From assembly GCA_902557215.1 (NCBI GenBank), contig CACDZM010000003.1, forward strand, positions 62,001-126,000: a DNA stretch of 64,000 bases. The letters run 5' to 3'. The first letter of the stretch is position 1. Each line of letters opens with the position of its first letter. Shown piece by piece: positions 8,801-16,528 of this stretch. The notes beneath the pieces were generated by a model. It did not search any database. It worked only from the letters and a program-made list of their open reading frames with translations, and was not told the origin of the DNA. This DNA comes from an uncultured Pelagibacteraceae bacterium. Lineage in GTDB: Bacteria; Pseudomonadota; Alphaproteobacteria; Pelagibacterales; Pelagibacteraceae. A program made the translations under genes and the position numbers.

Positions 8801-9285
8801 TTTTCTCTGAATATTTTAGTTAATTCTATTAAAGATTTTTTAATTTTATCATTTTTAATATTTTTAATTTTTACATTAAATTTATCTTTTGTCACACTTG
8901 GATTTAATTTCTGTTCAATATCAACAATTCTTTCCTCACAATCAAAGCTGGTAAATTTAATTTTTTTTACAACTGTCTTTTCAAAAAAGTTGTTAATTCT
9001 ATCTATAATTTCTTTTTTGGAATATTCTAAATCTACCTCTTTACCTCTTTGAACCATTATTAATAAAGTACTAACTCCAAATTTATTTGAATTCTTAAAT
9101 GATTTTGGATAACAAAATTTAAAAAGATTTTCTCCAGCTATAATCTTCCAGTTATTGAGTATTTCTGAATAGATTTGGCCTCTGTTATTTATTACTTTTT
9201 TGATATTTTTTGGCAAAGTGTCTTTTAAGGATCTTAAACCTTGAATGGTATTGAATCTCTGCTTAGTATTATTTTTATATTGCAT
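8797..9285 (-). CDS. DUF721 (DciA-like) protein
   Basis: 162-residue protein of the DUF721 family, whose characterised members (DciA) assist loading of the replicative helicase. Recognition rests on the N-terminal half: a basic helix, then LNNWKIIAGENLFKFCYP, matching the family W..I.G..L...P pattern, and on the conserved place next to mutY and before the dsbA-like gene. The C-terminal part is Lys-rich and poorly conserved. Its start codon abuts that of mutY with no base between. Confidence 0.75.
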   Translation of the reverse strand: MQYKNNTKQRFNTIQGLRSLKDTLPKNIKKVINNRGQIYSEILNNWKIIAGENLFKFCYPKSFKNSNKFGVSTLLIMVQRGKEVDLEYSKKEIIDRINNFFEKTVVKKIKFTSFDCEERIVDIEQKLNPSVTKDKFNVKIKNIKNDKIKKSLIELTKIFREK

Positions 9286-9288
9286 ATG
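9283..9288. other. Abutting divergent start codons (CATATG)
   Basis: The hexamer CATATG holds the ATG of the DUF721 gene (minus, 9283-9285) and the ATG of mutY (plus, 9286-9288) back to back. With no spacer, each gene's promoter and any leader must lie inside the other gene. The alternative upstream TTG for mutY at 9241 would overlap even more. Confidence 0.8.
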
Positions 9289-10266
9289 AATGAAAAGATA
9301 ATAACAAAAAAAATTCTTAAATGGTACGATTTAAATAAAAGATCTCTACCTTGGAGAAAAAAAGTTTCTTCAGAAAAGAAACAATATTACACACTAATAA
9401 GTGAATTTATGTTGCAACAAACTCAAGTTATAACTGTAATTCCTTTTTTTGAAAGATTTATAAAAAATTTACCCTCCATAAATTCTCTTGCCAAAGTTAA
9501 TGATAAAAAATTAATAAAACTTTGGGAGGGCCTTGGATATTATTCAAGAGCAAGAAATCTAAAAAAAACTGCTGTATCAGTTATTAAAAATTTTGAGGGG
9601 AAATTACCAAATAACCTTGAGGATTTATTGACACTTCCAGGAATTGGAAGTTATACTGCGAATGCGATTTTAGCTATTGCATTTAACAAACCATATATCC
9701 CTTTAGATGGAAATATTGAAAGAGTTTTAAAAAGATATCTTTATCTAAAGAAAGACAAAGAAATTCAAAAAGATTACTTACTACAAAAGAAAATTGTATT
9801 TGGTAAAACTTTGAGATCTAGTGATTATGCTCAAGCCTTAATGGAATTAGGAGCCCTGATATGCAAACCAAAAAATCCATTATGTAATCAGTGTCCAATT
9901 TTGAAAAATTGTAAATCTTATAAAAAGAAAGATTTTAGTTTAACCAAAAATATTAAGAAGAATAAAGATAAATATTTTATACTTAAAGTTTACAAAAAAA
10001 AAGAAAGGTATCTACTAATTAAAAACACAAAATTTAATTTTTTGAAAAATTTATCTATTTTTCCAATGGTGGAACTATCTAATCCTAAAAATTTTAACGA
10101 AAATTTAAATTTCAAAATGTCTAATATGAATATGAATATAAAAATTGAGTATTCAAATGATAATAAAAAATTTCCCTACTCTTCTTGGGTAGACAGAACA
10201 AAAATGGATAGTTATATGCTGCCATCATTTACAAAAAAAATTGTTCAATACTTAGAGAAAAATTAA
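9286..10266 (+). CDS. mutY: A/G-specific adenine DNA glycosylase
   Basis: Removes adenine mispaired with 8-oxoguanine. From the ATG at 9286 the 326-residue protein shows LPWR at 21-24, FMLQQTQV at 41-48, the helix-hairpin-helix LPGIGSYTA at 117-125, catalytic Asp141 in PLDGNIERV, and the [4Fe-4S] cysteines C193, C200, C203 and C209. The C-terminal MutT-like recognition domain is short and diverged. I rejected the TTG at 9241 because its extra 15 residues are hydrophobic and not family-like. It overlaps the next gene by 1 nt. Confidence 0.95.
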   Translation: MNEKIITKKILKWYDLNKRSLPWRKKVSSEKKQYYTLISEFMLQQTQVITVIPFFERFIKNLPSINSLAKVNDKKLIKLWEGLGYYSRARNLKKTAVSVIKNFEGKLPNNLEDLLTLPGIGSYTANAILAIAFNKPYIPLDGNIERVLKRYLYLKKDKEIQKDYLLQKKIVFGKTLRSSDYAQALMELGALICKPKNPLCNQCPILKNCKSYKKKDFSLTKNIKKNKDKYFILKVYKKKERYLLIKNTKFNFLKNLSIFPMVELSNPKNFNENLNFKMSNMNMNIKIEYSNDNKKFPYSSWVDRTKMDSYMLPSFTKKIVQYLEKN

Positions 10267-11408
10267 TGAAAAAAATTGCCATTATTGGAGCCGGTATTTC
10301 TGGGTTATTCATTGCGAATTTATTTAAAAAAAGTTCAAATTATCAAATTACAGTTTTTGAAAAGAGTTTCTCAATTAACTTAGATGAAGGTTATGGAATT
10401 CAATTATCGGTTAATAGCGTAAAACTTTTAAATCAAATTGGGTTTGATGAGTTTAAAGGTGATCAAAAATTCAATCCAGATAAAATAAATTTTTACTCTA
10501 TCAAAAGTTCGAATAAGATATGTGATTTAAATATTTCTGACTATAATTCAGCAAACTGCAAGTATACCACTTTAAAAAGATCTGAATTAATTAAATTTTT
10601 AAAAAAAGATTTAGAAAACGTAATTAAAATAAATCACAGCATTTCAAAGATAAATCAGCAAAATCAAAAGATCCAAATTATATTTGAAAATAATGAGACT
10701 TCTGAATGCGATCATTTAATCATTTCTGATGGAGTTTTTTCGAAAAGTAAAAGTCTTATTTTAGAAAATCAAACACCTCCAAGATATAATAAAACATTAG
10801 CTATTAGAGGAACAATACCTATTTCTCGAAAAATTGATTGCAGAAATATCTCATTATTTTTAGGACCAAATTTTCATTATGTAATTTATCCAGTTAATCA
10901 AACTGGAGATTTAAATTTCATAGCCATAATGAAATATAAGCTTAGTAAAGAGGAGCAAAAAAACTACTCATTATTTAATGATGCAAATTTTATAAAAAAG
11001 ATTTTACACAATGTTCCAATAGAGATGAGAGAATTTCTTGACAAAATTAAGAAATTAAAAATATTTCCGGTATTCGTAAGTGATAGTTTTTTTAAAACTA
11101 AAAATAAAAACATTCATTTAATTGGAGATGCTTTTTTTGCCTTTCCACCATCATTTGCCCAAGGTGCCTCCCAGTCAATAGAGGGTTCATATGAATTGTT
11201 CCAGAATATAGAAAATAATACTGAAAGTAAGTTTTTTAAAAATAGAGTAAATAAAACAAGAATGATTAATAATAGATCAAAGCTTAATCAATTCACATTT
11301 CATTTATCTAATCCTTTAACAAGGTTTTTTAGAGACACTTTTTTAAAAAGGCTGGTCAACAATAAAAAGTTTTTAGAAAATTATTTGGGAAAAATTTATA
11401 GAAATTAG
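10266..11408 (+). CDS. FAD-dependent monooxygenase (UbiH / salicylate-hydroxylase-like)
   Basis: Flavoprotein aromatic hydroxylase family. The 380-residue protein has the N-terminal FAD motif IIGAGISGLFIANLF, and the second FAD motif LIGDAFFAFPPSFAQGASQ, where GD and the PxxAQG segment match PheA/UbiH-like hydroxylases. The substrate could be a ubiquinone precursor or another aromatic; sequence alone does not decide. It follows mutY with a 1-nt overlap and ends in a 4-nt stop overlap with convergent ccrM. Confidence 0.78.
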   Translation: MKKIAIIGAGISGLFIANLFKKSSNYQITVFEKSFSINLDEGYGIQLSVNSVKLLNQIGFDEFKGDQKFNPDKINFYSIKSSNKICDLNISDYNSANCKYTTLKRSELIKFLKKDLENVIKINHSISKINQQNQKIQIIFENNETSECDHLIISDGVFSKSKSLILENQTPPRYNKTLAIRGTIPISRKIDCRNISLFLGPNFHYVIYPVNQTGDLNFIAIMKYKLSKEEQKNYSLFNDANFIKKILHNVPIEMREFLDKIKKLKIFPVFVSDSFFKTKNKNIHLIGDAFFAFPPSFAQGASQSIEGSYELFQNIENNTESKFFKNRVNKTRMINNRSKLNQFTFHLSNPLTRFFRDTFLKRLVNNKKFLENYLGKIYRN

Positions 11409-12475
11409 TTGTTTGAAATTAATCTTTGTCTTAAATAATCTATGGGAACAGCCCGACCATTTAAATTATAATACCAATAAGTCCATCCATTACAACTTTC
11501 AGCACCTAAAATTGTAGCAGCTACTTTATGGATTGAACCTTCAGTTTGGTCGTGTTTGATACTGCCATCAGCCATGATCTTTGCACTTATCTTCTTTTTA
11601 TTATCAAAAATGGTGGTCCCCGGTTTAATTATTCCCAATTCAACTAATGAACCAAAAGGTATTCTTGGTTTAGATCTACCATTCTGAATAGTATCTAAAT
11701 AATTATCTTCAATAGGTTTTGTTTTCTTTAACCTTTGTTGAGCAGCTCTAAAATAGGTTTTTTCTTTTTCAATTCCACAATAATTTCTTCCTAATTTTTT
11801 AGCAACTGTTGCTGATGTTCCAGATCCCAAAAAAGGATCTAAAATTAAATCCTCTTTATTTGAAGTTGCTAATAAAATTCTATGAAGCAGAGCCTCAGGT
11901 TTTTGTGTGGAATGTACTTTTTTACCTTTATTTTTAAGTCTTTCTGAGCCATTACAAATTGGCAATTCCCAGTTAGACCTCATTTGAAGATCGTCATTCA
12001 AACATTTTAAGGATTGATAGTTAAAAGTGTATTTTGATTTTTCAGATTTTGATGCCCAAATTAAAGTTTCATGAGCATTGGTAAAACGGGTTCCTCTAAA
12101 ATTTGGCATAGGATTTTTTTTATTCCAAATTACATCATTTAAAATCCAAAAACCTAAATTTTGAATTGCCGTACCAACTCTGAAAATATTGTGATAACTT
12201 CCGATTACCCAAATAGCTCCATTTTTTTTCAAAATTCTCTTACATTCGCTTAACCATAAGTAGGTGAAATCATCGTATTTTTTGAAATTTTTAAATTGAT
12301 CCCATTTATCATTTACCGCGCTAACTTTGGATCTATCTGGTCTTGTAAGTTCACTTTTTAATTGTAAATTGTAAGGAGGGTCTGCGAAGATTAAATCAAA
12401 CGTTTCATTAGGAATTTTCTTTAGTTCTTCTAAACAATCCCCATTAATTAATTTATTTTTTAAGTTTAAATTCAT
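11405..12475 (-). CDS. ccrM: CcrM-type GANTC adenine-N6 DNA methyltransferase
   Basis: Cell-cycle-regulated methylase of alphaproteobacteria that methylates GANTC. From the ATG at 12475 the 356-residue protein has motif IV DPPYNLQL at residues 32-39, the beta-class order with LDPFLGSGTSATVA after it, and the C-terminal CcrM extension with RIPFGSLVELGIIKPG, ILGAESCNGWTYW and the end LRQRLISNN. No restriction gene is nearby, so it is a solitary methylase. The start at 12517 was rejected because it would place the promoter inside the gene. The promoter itself contains two GANTC sites. Confidence 0.95.
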   Translation of the reverse strand: MNLNLKNKLINGDCLEELKKIPNETFDLIFADPPYNLQLKSELTRPDRSKVSAVNDKWDQFKNFKKYDDFTYLWLSECKRILKKNGAIWVIGSYHNIFRVGTAIQNLGFWILNDVIWNKKNPMPNFRGTRFTNAHETLIWASKSEKSKYTFNYQSLKCLNDDLQMRSNWELPICNGSERLKNKGKKVHSTQKPEALLHRILLATSNKEDLILDPFLGSGTSATVAKKLGRNYCGIEKEKTYFRAAQQRLKKTKPIEDNYLDTIQNGRSKPRIPFGSLVELGIIKPGTTIFDNKKKISAKIMADGSIKHDQTEGSIHKVAATILGAESCNGWTYWYYNLNGRAVPIDYLRQRLISNN

Positions 12476-12488
12476 TTTATAAAAATAA

Positions 12489-12517
12489 ATTAGACTCCAA
12501 AAAGATTCTTGGGTCAA
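12489..12517 (-). promoter_or_regulatory. ccrM promoter with two embedded GANTC sites
   Basis: On the minus strand a -35 TTGACC (12512-12517) and -10 TCTAAT (12489-12494) are separated by exactly 17 nt. One GANTC site (12504-12508) lies in the spacer and a second (12493-12497) overlaps the -10. The predicted transcript would begin only about 8-11 nt before the ATG, with no Shine-Dalgarno sequence. Methylation by the gene's own product is therefore positioned to affect its transcription. Confidence 0.65.
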
Positions 12518-12566
12518 CCTACGATTGAATTATTTGAACTCAATATGTGTGGTTCTTTTCGGAGAT

Positions 12567-12594
12567 CACAAGATATTGTGTTTCTACGTGAAAC
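12567..12594. repeat. Two adjacent short inverted repeats
   Basis: CACAA-GATA-TTGTG (12567-12580) is followed directly by GTTTC-TACGT-GAAAC (12580-12594, sharing a G). They lie between the rnhB stop and the ccrM promoter. The second resembles a parS half-site pair but has a 5-base centre where parS has 4. They could be operators or a weak terminator; neither has a T run. Confidence 0.5.
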
Positions 12595-13155
12595 TTATTT
12601 ACAACTGATAATTGGACTAAAAGTAACTCTATGGTGTTTTGTTATACCAAGTTTTTTTATTGCTTTTAAATGTTGCTTAGTCCCGTAACCAAAATTTTGA
12701 TCCCAATTATAACCATTAAACTTTTTTGACAAATTTGTCATCATTTTATCTCTAGAGACTTTGGCAATAATTGAAGCTGCAGATATAGATGGTATTTTTT
12801 GGTCTCCCTTTATTACAGCTTTAAGATGATAATTTTTAATTTTTGGCAATTTATCACCATCGATAAAAATTAAGTGGGGTTTTTTTTTGAGCTTTTTTAT
12901 TGCCCTTTTCATGGCAAGTAAACTTGCTTGTAAAATATTTTTTTTTTCAATTTCCGCAACTGTTGCTCTACCTACTGCCCAGATTGAATTTTTTTTGATA
13001 TATTTGGATAATAATTTTCTGCTAGATTTATTTAAACTTTTAGAGTCCTTTAGTAATTTTTTATCTATAGTCTTATTTAATATTACTGCAGCTGCATAAA
13101 CTGGACCAATTAAACTCCCTCGTCCGACTTCATCTACTCCTGCAATCAATCTCAT
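12595..13155 (-). CDS. rnhB: Ribonuclease HII
   Basis: Removes ribonucleotides and RNA from RNA-DNA hybrids. The 186-residue protein begins with the type 2 RNase H motif AGVDEVGRGSLIGP (catalytic Asp and Glu at residues 7 and 8), has LIFIDGDKLP in the middle and SIIAKVSRDKMM after it, and ends GITKHHRVTFSP, all diagnostic. Its ATG overlaps the stop of the upstream glycosylase gene by 1 nt. Confidence 0.96.
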   Translation of the reverse strand: MRLIAGVDEVGRGSLIGPVYAAAVILNKTIDKKLLKDSKSLNKSSRKLLSKYIKKNSIWAVGRATVAEIEKKNILQASLLAMKRAIKKLKKKPHLIFIDGDKLPKIKNYHLKAVIKGDQKIPSISAASIIAKVSRDKMMTNLSKKFNGYNWDQNFGYGTKQHLKAIKKLGITKHHRVTFSPIISCK

Positions 13156-13880
13156 TAAACTTTAATATTTAAATCCTCAATTTTTGTTTTTATTTTCTTT
13201 AAATCTTCCCATGAATATTTTTTATTTTCTGGGAATCTAATTAAGTAAGACGGACTAAATGAGATAATGAGAGGGTAGGTTTTGTTGTTAAGAATTAACT
13301 CTTTCCAATTTCCTCGTTCTAAAGAAATTTTATCATTAATACCCGTTACTGCCTCCATGGCAGTGCTTCCCATTAAAATGATAATTTTTGGATCTATAAT
13401 AGCGATATGTTCTTTTATAAAAATTGAGTATCTCTTTATCTCTTTGCTTGTCGGTTTTCTATCATCAGGAGGCCTAAAATTTATTGAGTATGCTGTATAT
13501 ATTTTTTCTTTTTCAATATTTATGGCTATTAACATTTTTTTTAACAATTTGCCGACATTTCCCTGAAAGGAATAACCAGAGTTATCCTCTAAATCTCCTG
13601 GTGTTTCACCAATTAACATAATTGGACTATTGATGTTGCCATCTCCTAAAATAAGGTTTTTTGCATTATTTTTTAAATTACAATTTTCAATTGAATCAAT
13701 TTTTCTTTTAAGTTCTTGAAGTTTTGTTTTTTTATCTAAATTTTGGAAAACATTTTCCTCACTATTCTTAACAATTTTAAATCTATTTATGGGTTTATTT
13801 TCAAAAATAAAATTGGGCTCAATAGTATTAATTAACTCTTGAACATATTTGGCATTTTGATTTAAGCCTTTTTTAGTCAT
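13155..13880 (-). CDS. Uracil-DNA glycosylase, family 4-like without Fe-S ligands
   Basis: Excises uracil from DNA. The 241-residue protein has motif 1 GETPGDLED at residues 91-99 followed by GYSFQGNVGKLL. The family-4 iron-sulfur cysteines are missing: only C67 is present in ENCNLKNNAKNLILGDGN, as in many alphaproteobacterial relatives. The second motif, usually HPxxLLR, reads FSPSYLIR here, so Ser209 replaces the expected His. Activity is therefore less certain than the fold. Its start lies 11 nt from the divergent TPR gene. Confidence 0.82.
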   Translation of the reverse strand: MTKKGLNQNAKYVQELINTIEPNFIFENKPINRFKIVKNSEENVFQNLDKKTKLQELKRKIDSIENCNLKNNAKNLILGDGNINSPIMLIGETPGDLEDNSGYSFQGNVGKLLKKMLIAINIEKEKIYTAYSINFRPPDDRKPTSKEIKRYSIFIKEHIAIIDPKIIILMGSTAMEAVTGINDKISLERGNWKELILNNKTYPLIISFSPSYLIRFPENKKYSWEDLKKIKTKIEDLNIKV

Positions 13881-13891
13881 ACACTACAGAA

Positions 13892-15574
13892 ATGCTCTTT
13901 AAAAAAATAAAATTTCTATTTATTACCTTGATAATTTATCAAATTTCACTCAATTCTCAAAGTGCTAGTTTTGATAGTTTAAATTCCAAAAACATATCAA
14001 GATATTTTTCAGGGATAGTAGCTTTTGAGAATAAAGATAATTCTTCAGCACTAGAATTTTTTAATTCATCGAAGATTTTACTTAATGCTCACGACCCTTA
14101 TTTAAAAAGATATGTTAATTCTTTAGTTTTAGAAAATAAAATTTCTCAAGCTATAAATTTGATTAAAAATAATCAAAATAAAAATCAAATATTTTTTGAT
14201 GCTTATTTATTGTTAATTATAGATGGTTTAAAAAAAAATGATTTAGACAGAGCATATAGGTATGTAAATAAACTAAAAGAATTTGATGAACAAAATGGAT
14301 TTAATTCTGCCATTAGTGAGAGTTTGAAACAGTATATTTATCTTTTTAAAGAAAAAAATTTTTTGAATGAAAAACAAAATTTTGGAAAATTAACTATTAT
14401 ATCTGAAGCGTTTCAAAGATGTTATTTAAATGATAAAAATACGGATTCTTATTTTCGAAAACTTATCAATGATACTGAAGGCGATTATACAAGATACATA
14501 TTTTTTTATCTAAGTTATTTGATACAGAACAATAGATTAAAGGATGCAAAAATACTTACTGATGATATTGAGTACATTAATTCTACTTTGTTATTGTCTC
14601 AGGGTAAAAGTTGGATTGAGAAAGGAAATTCAGAAAAATTGACACAAGTTTTTTCTTGTAAAAATCCTAATGATGTAATTAGTGAATTTTTATTTTTAGT
14701 TTCAAATTTGTACTCCTCACAGGACATTTTTAATAAATCTAATTTTTATTTAAATTTATCTAATTATTTAAATCCCAAATTTAAATTTAATTTAGCTCTT
14801 GTAGCAGAAAATCAATATTTTAATCAGGAGTACTTGAAAGCTAAAAAAACTCTAAAAGTCTTTAAAAAAGAAGATAATTTTTATTATTGGTTTAGAGTCA
14901 AAAAGGAGGCTCAAATAATTGAGAAGCAGAGAAACAAAAAAGAAGCTTTGAATTATATCACAGCTGAGTTTGATAAAATTGACGAACCAAATAAAAAAAT
15001 ATTATTTGATATAGCAAACTTTTATAAAAATTCGAAAAAGTACGAGCAAGCAATAAAGTATTATACAAAACTATTAGAGTCTTTTGATATAAGTTCTGAG
15101 ATGAAATCAGATCTCCTATATAGAAGGGGAGGTAGTTATGAAAGATTAAATAAATTTCAAAAAGCAGACGAAGATTTGCTGCAAGCCTTAGAAATCACTC
15201 CAGACGATGCATATATTTTAAATTATCTTGCTTATTCATGGCTAGAACGAGATTATAAAATTTATGAAGCAATTGATATGCTTAAGATAGCCTATGAGGC
15301 TACTACTGATGATCCTTATATAATTGACTCTATTGGATGGGCTTATTATTTGATTGATGATTTCATCAAGGCTGAAAAATTTTTAAAGAGAGCAGTGGAG
15401 TTGATGCCAGATGATCCCATAGTTAATGATCATTATGGAGATATTCTTTGGAAACTAAATCGTAAAATTCAAGCAAGATATTTTTGGTCAAATGTTCTTA
15501 AAATGGATGATGCTGAAGAGGAAATGATTAACAAAATAAATATAAAACTGGTTGAGGGCATTAAGAATTCTTAA
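13892..15574 (+). CDS. TPR-repeat protein, exported
   Basis: 560-residue protein with an N-terminal hydrophobic signal segment (residues 5-20, KIKFLFITLIIYQISL) without a lipobox Cys. It has a long alpha-helical region and clear tetratricopeptide repeats in the last 250 residues, such as ANFYKNSKKYEQAIKYYTKL, RRGGSYERLNKFQKADEDLL and IGWAYYLIDDFIKAEKFLKR. TPR arrays mediate protein contacts, often in envelope assembly, but no specific role can be assigned. It precedes ispE with a 1-nt gap and is probably cotranscribed with it. Confidence 0.8.
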   Translation: MLFKKIKFLFITLIIYQISLNSQSASFDSLNSKNISRYFSGIVAFENKDNSSALEFFNSSKILLNAHDPYLKRYVNSLVLENKISQAINLIKNNQNKNQIFFDAYLLLIIDGLKKNDLDRAYRYVNKLKEFDEQNGFNSAISESLKQYIYLFKEKNFLNEKQNFGKLTIISEAFQRCYLNDKNTDSYFRKLINDTEGDYTRYIFFYLSYLIQNNRLKDAKILTDDIEYINSTLLLSQGKSWIEKGNSEKLTQVFSCKNPNDVISEFLFLVSNLYSSQDIFNKSNFYLNLSNYLNPKFKFNLALVAENQYFNQEYLKAKKTLKVFKKEDNFYYWFRVKKEAQIIEKQRNKKEALNYITAEFDKIDEPNKKILFDIANFYKNSKKYEQAIKYYTKLLESFDISSEMKSDLLYRRGGSYERLNKFQKADEDLLQALEITPDDAYILNYLAYSWLERDYKIYEAIDMLKIAYEATTDDPYIIDSIGWAYYLIDDFIKAEKFLKRAVELMPDDPIVNDHYGDILWKLNRKIQARYFWSNVLKMDDAEEEMINKINIKLVEGIKNS

Positions 15575-15575
15575 A

Positions 15576-16418
15576 ATGCAAGCCAATATCAAATCCTATG
15601 CAAAGATAAATTTAGCTTTAAATGTAATCAAAAAAATTTCGAATTTTCATAAAATCGAAAGCATTGTTTCATTTATCTCTTTACATGATGAAATATTGAT
15701 TAAGAAAATTAAATCAAAAAATCATATCATTTCTTTTACTGGTAAATTTTCGAAAAATATTGGCAAAATTAATACTGTTTCTTATTTACTAAATATTTTG
15801 GATAACAAAAAATTACTCAGAAATAATAAGTTTAAGATTAAGATTAAGAAAAATATCCCAGTTCAAGCCGGATTGGGCGGTGGTTCTATGAACGCAGCCA
15901 GTATTTTAAATTATTTAATTAAAAAAAAAATCATAAGGATTAATCAAAGACAAATCGAGTCTATTTGTAAATTGGTGGGCTCAGATGTGATTTTGGGTCT
16001 CAATTCAACCAATACTGTTATTAATTACAAGAATGAAATCAAACGTTTTAATAATAAGCAAAAAATTTATACTTTAATTATCAAACCAAATATTGGTTGT
16101 TCCACAAAACGAGTATACGCTAAAGTAAGAAAATTCGATAAACCAAAATTCACTAAGCCCAATAAACAAATGTTTAATTTACAATTTTTAAAAAAAATGA
16201 CTAATTCGTTAGAACCTATTGTTTTTTCTATGCACAGAAAGTTAAAAAGCATCAAATTTTTTTTAGAAAGATACACCTGTGCGGAATTTGTAAGAATGAC
16301 TGGATCGGGTTCTGCAATAGTTGCATACTTTTATTCTAAAGAAAATTGCGATAAAGCTAGAAGGCATTTTAATAAAAAATACAAAAATTACTGGTGTATA
16401 TCTTCAAAAACTATATAA
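15576..16418 (+). CDS. ispE: 4-diphosphocytidyl-2-C-methyl-D-erythritol kinase
   Basis: Phosphorylates CDP-methylerythritol in the MEP route to isoprenoids, which also feeds the carotenoid genes of this window. From the ATG at 15576 (280 residues) it begins with the GHMP N-terminus SYAKINLALNV and has the ATP-binding loop AGLGGGSMNAAS at residues 98-109 and the C-terminal MTGSGSAIVAYF. The TTG at 15552 was rejected since it lies inside the TPR gene and adds non-conserved residues. Confidence 0.94.
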   Translation: MQANIKSYAKINLALNVIKKISNFHKIESIVSFISLHDEILIKKIKSKNHIISFTGKFSKNIGKINTVSYLLNILDNKKLLRNNKFKIKIKKNIPVQAGLGGGSMNAASILNYLIKKKIIRINQRQIESICKLVGSDVILGLNSTNTVINYKNEIKRFNNKQKIYTLIIKPNIGCSTKRVYAKVRKFDKPKFTKPNKQMFNLQFLKKMTNSLEPIVFSMHRKLKSIKFFLERYTCAEFVRMTGSGSAIVAYFYSKENCDKARRHFNKKYKNYWCISSKTI

Positions 16419-16451
16419 ATCATAAATTTTTGTGTTATATGAACTTAACAC

Positions 16452-16525
16452 TGGGGCGTAGCCAAGCGGTAAGGCACGGGTTTTTGGTACCTGCATCCTA
16501 GGTTCGAATCCTAGCGCCCCAGCCA
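16452..16525 (+). tRNA. tRNA-Gln (anticodon UUG)
   Basis: A normal cloverleaf folds: acceptor TGGGGCG/CGCCCCA, D arm GCC/GGC with a GG-containing loop, anticodon stem CGGGT/ACCTG with loop TTTTGGT (anticodon TTG), and T stem CTAGG/CCTAG with loop TTCGAAT. The discriminator is G and CCA is encoded (16523-16525). The ATG of the CCA-adding enzyme starts 3 nt later. Confidence 0.97.
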
Positions 16526-16528
16526 ATT

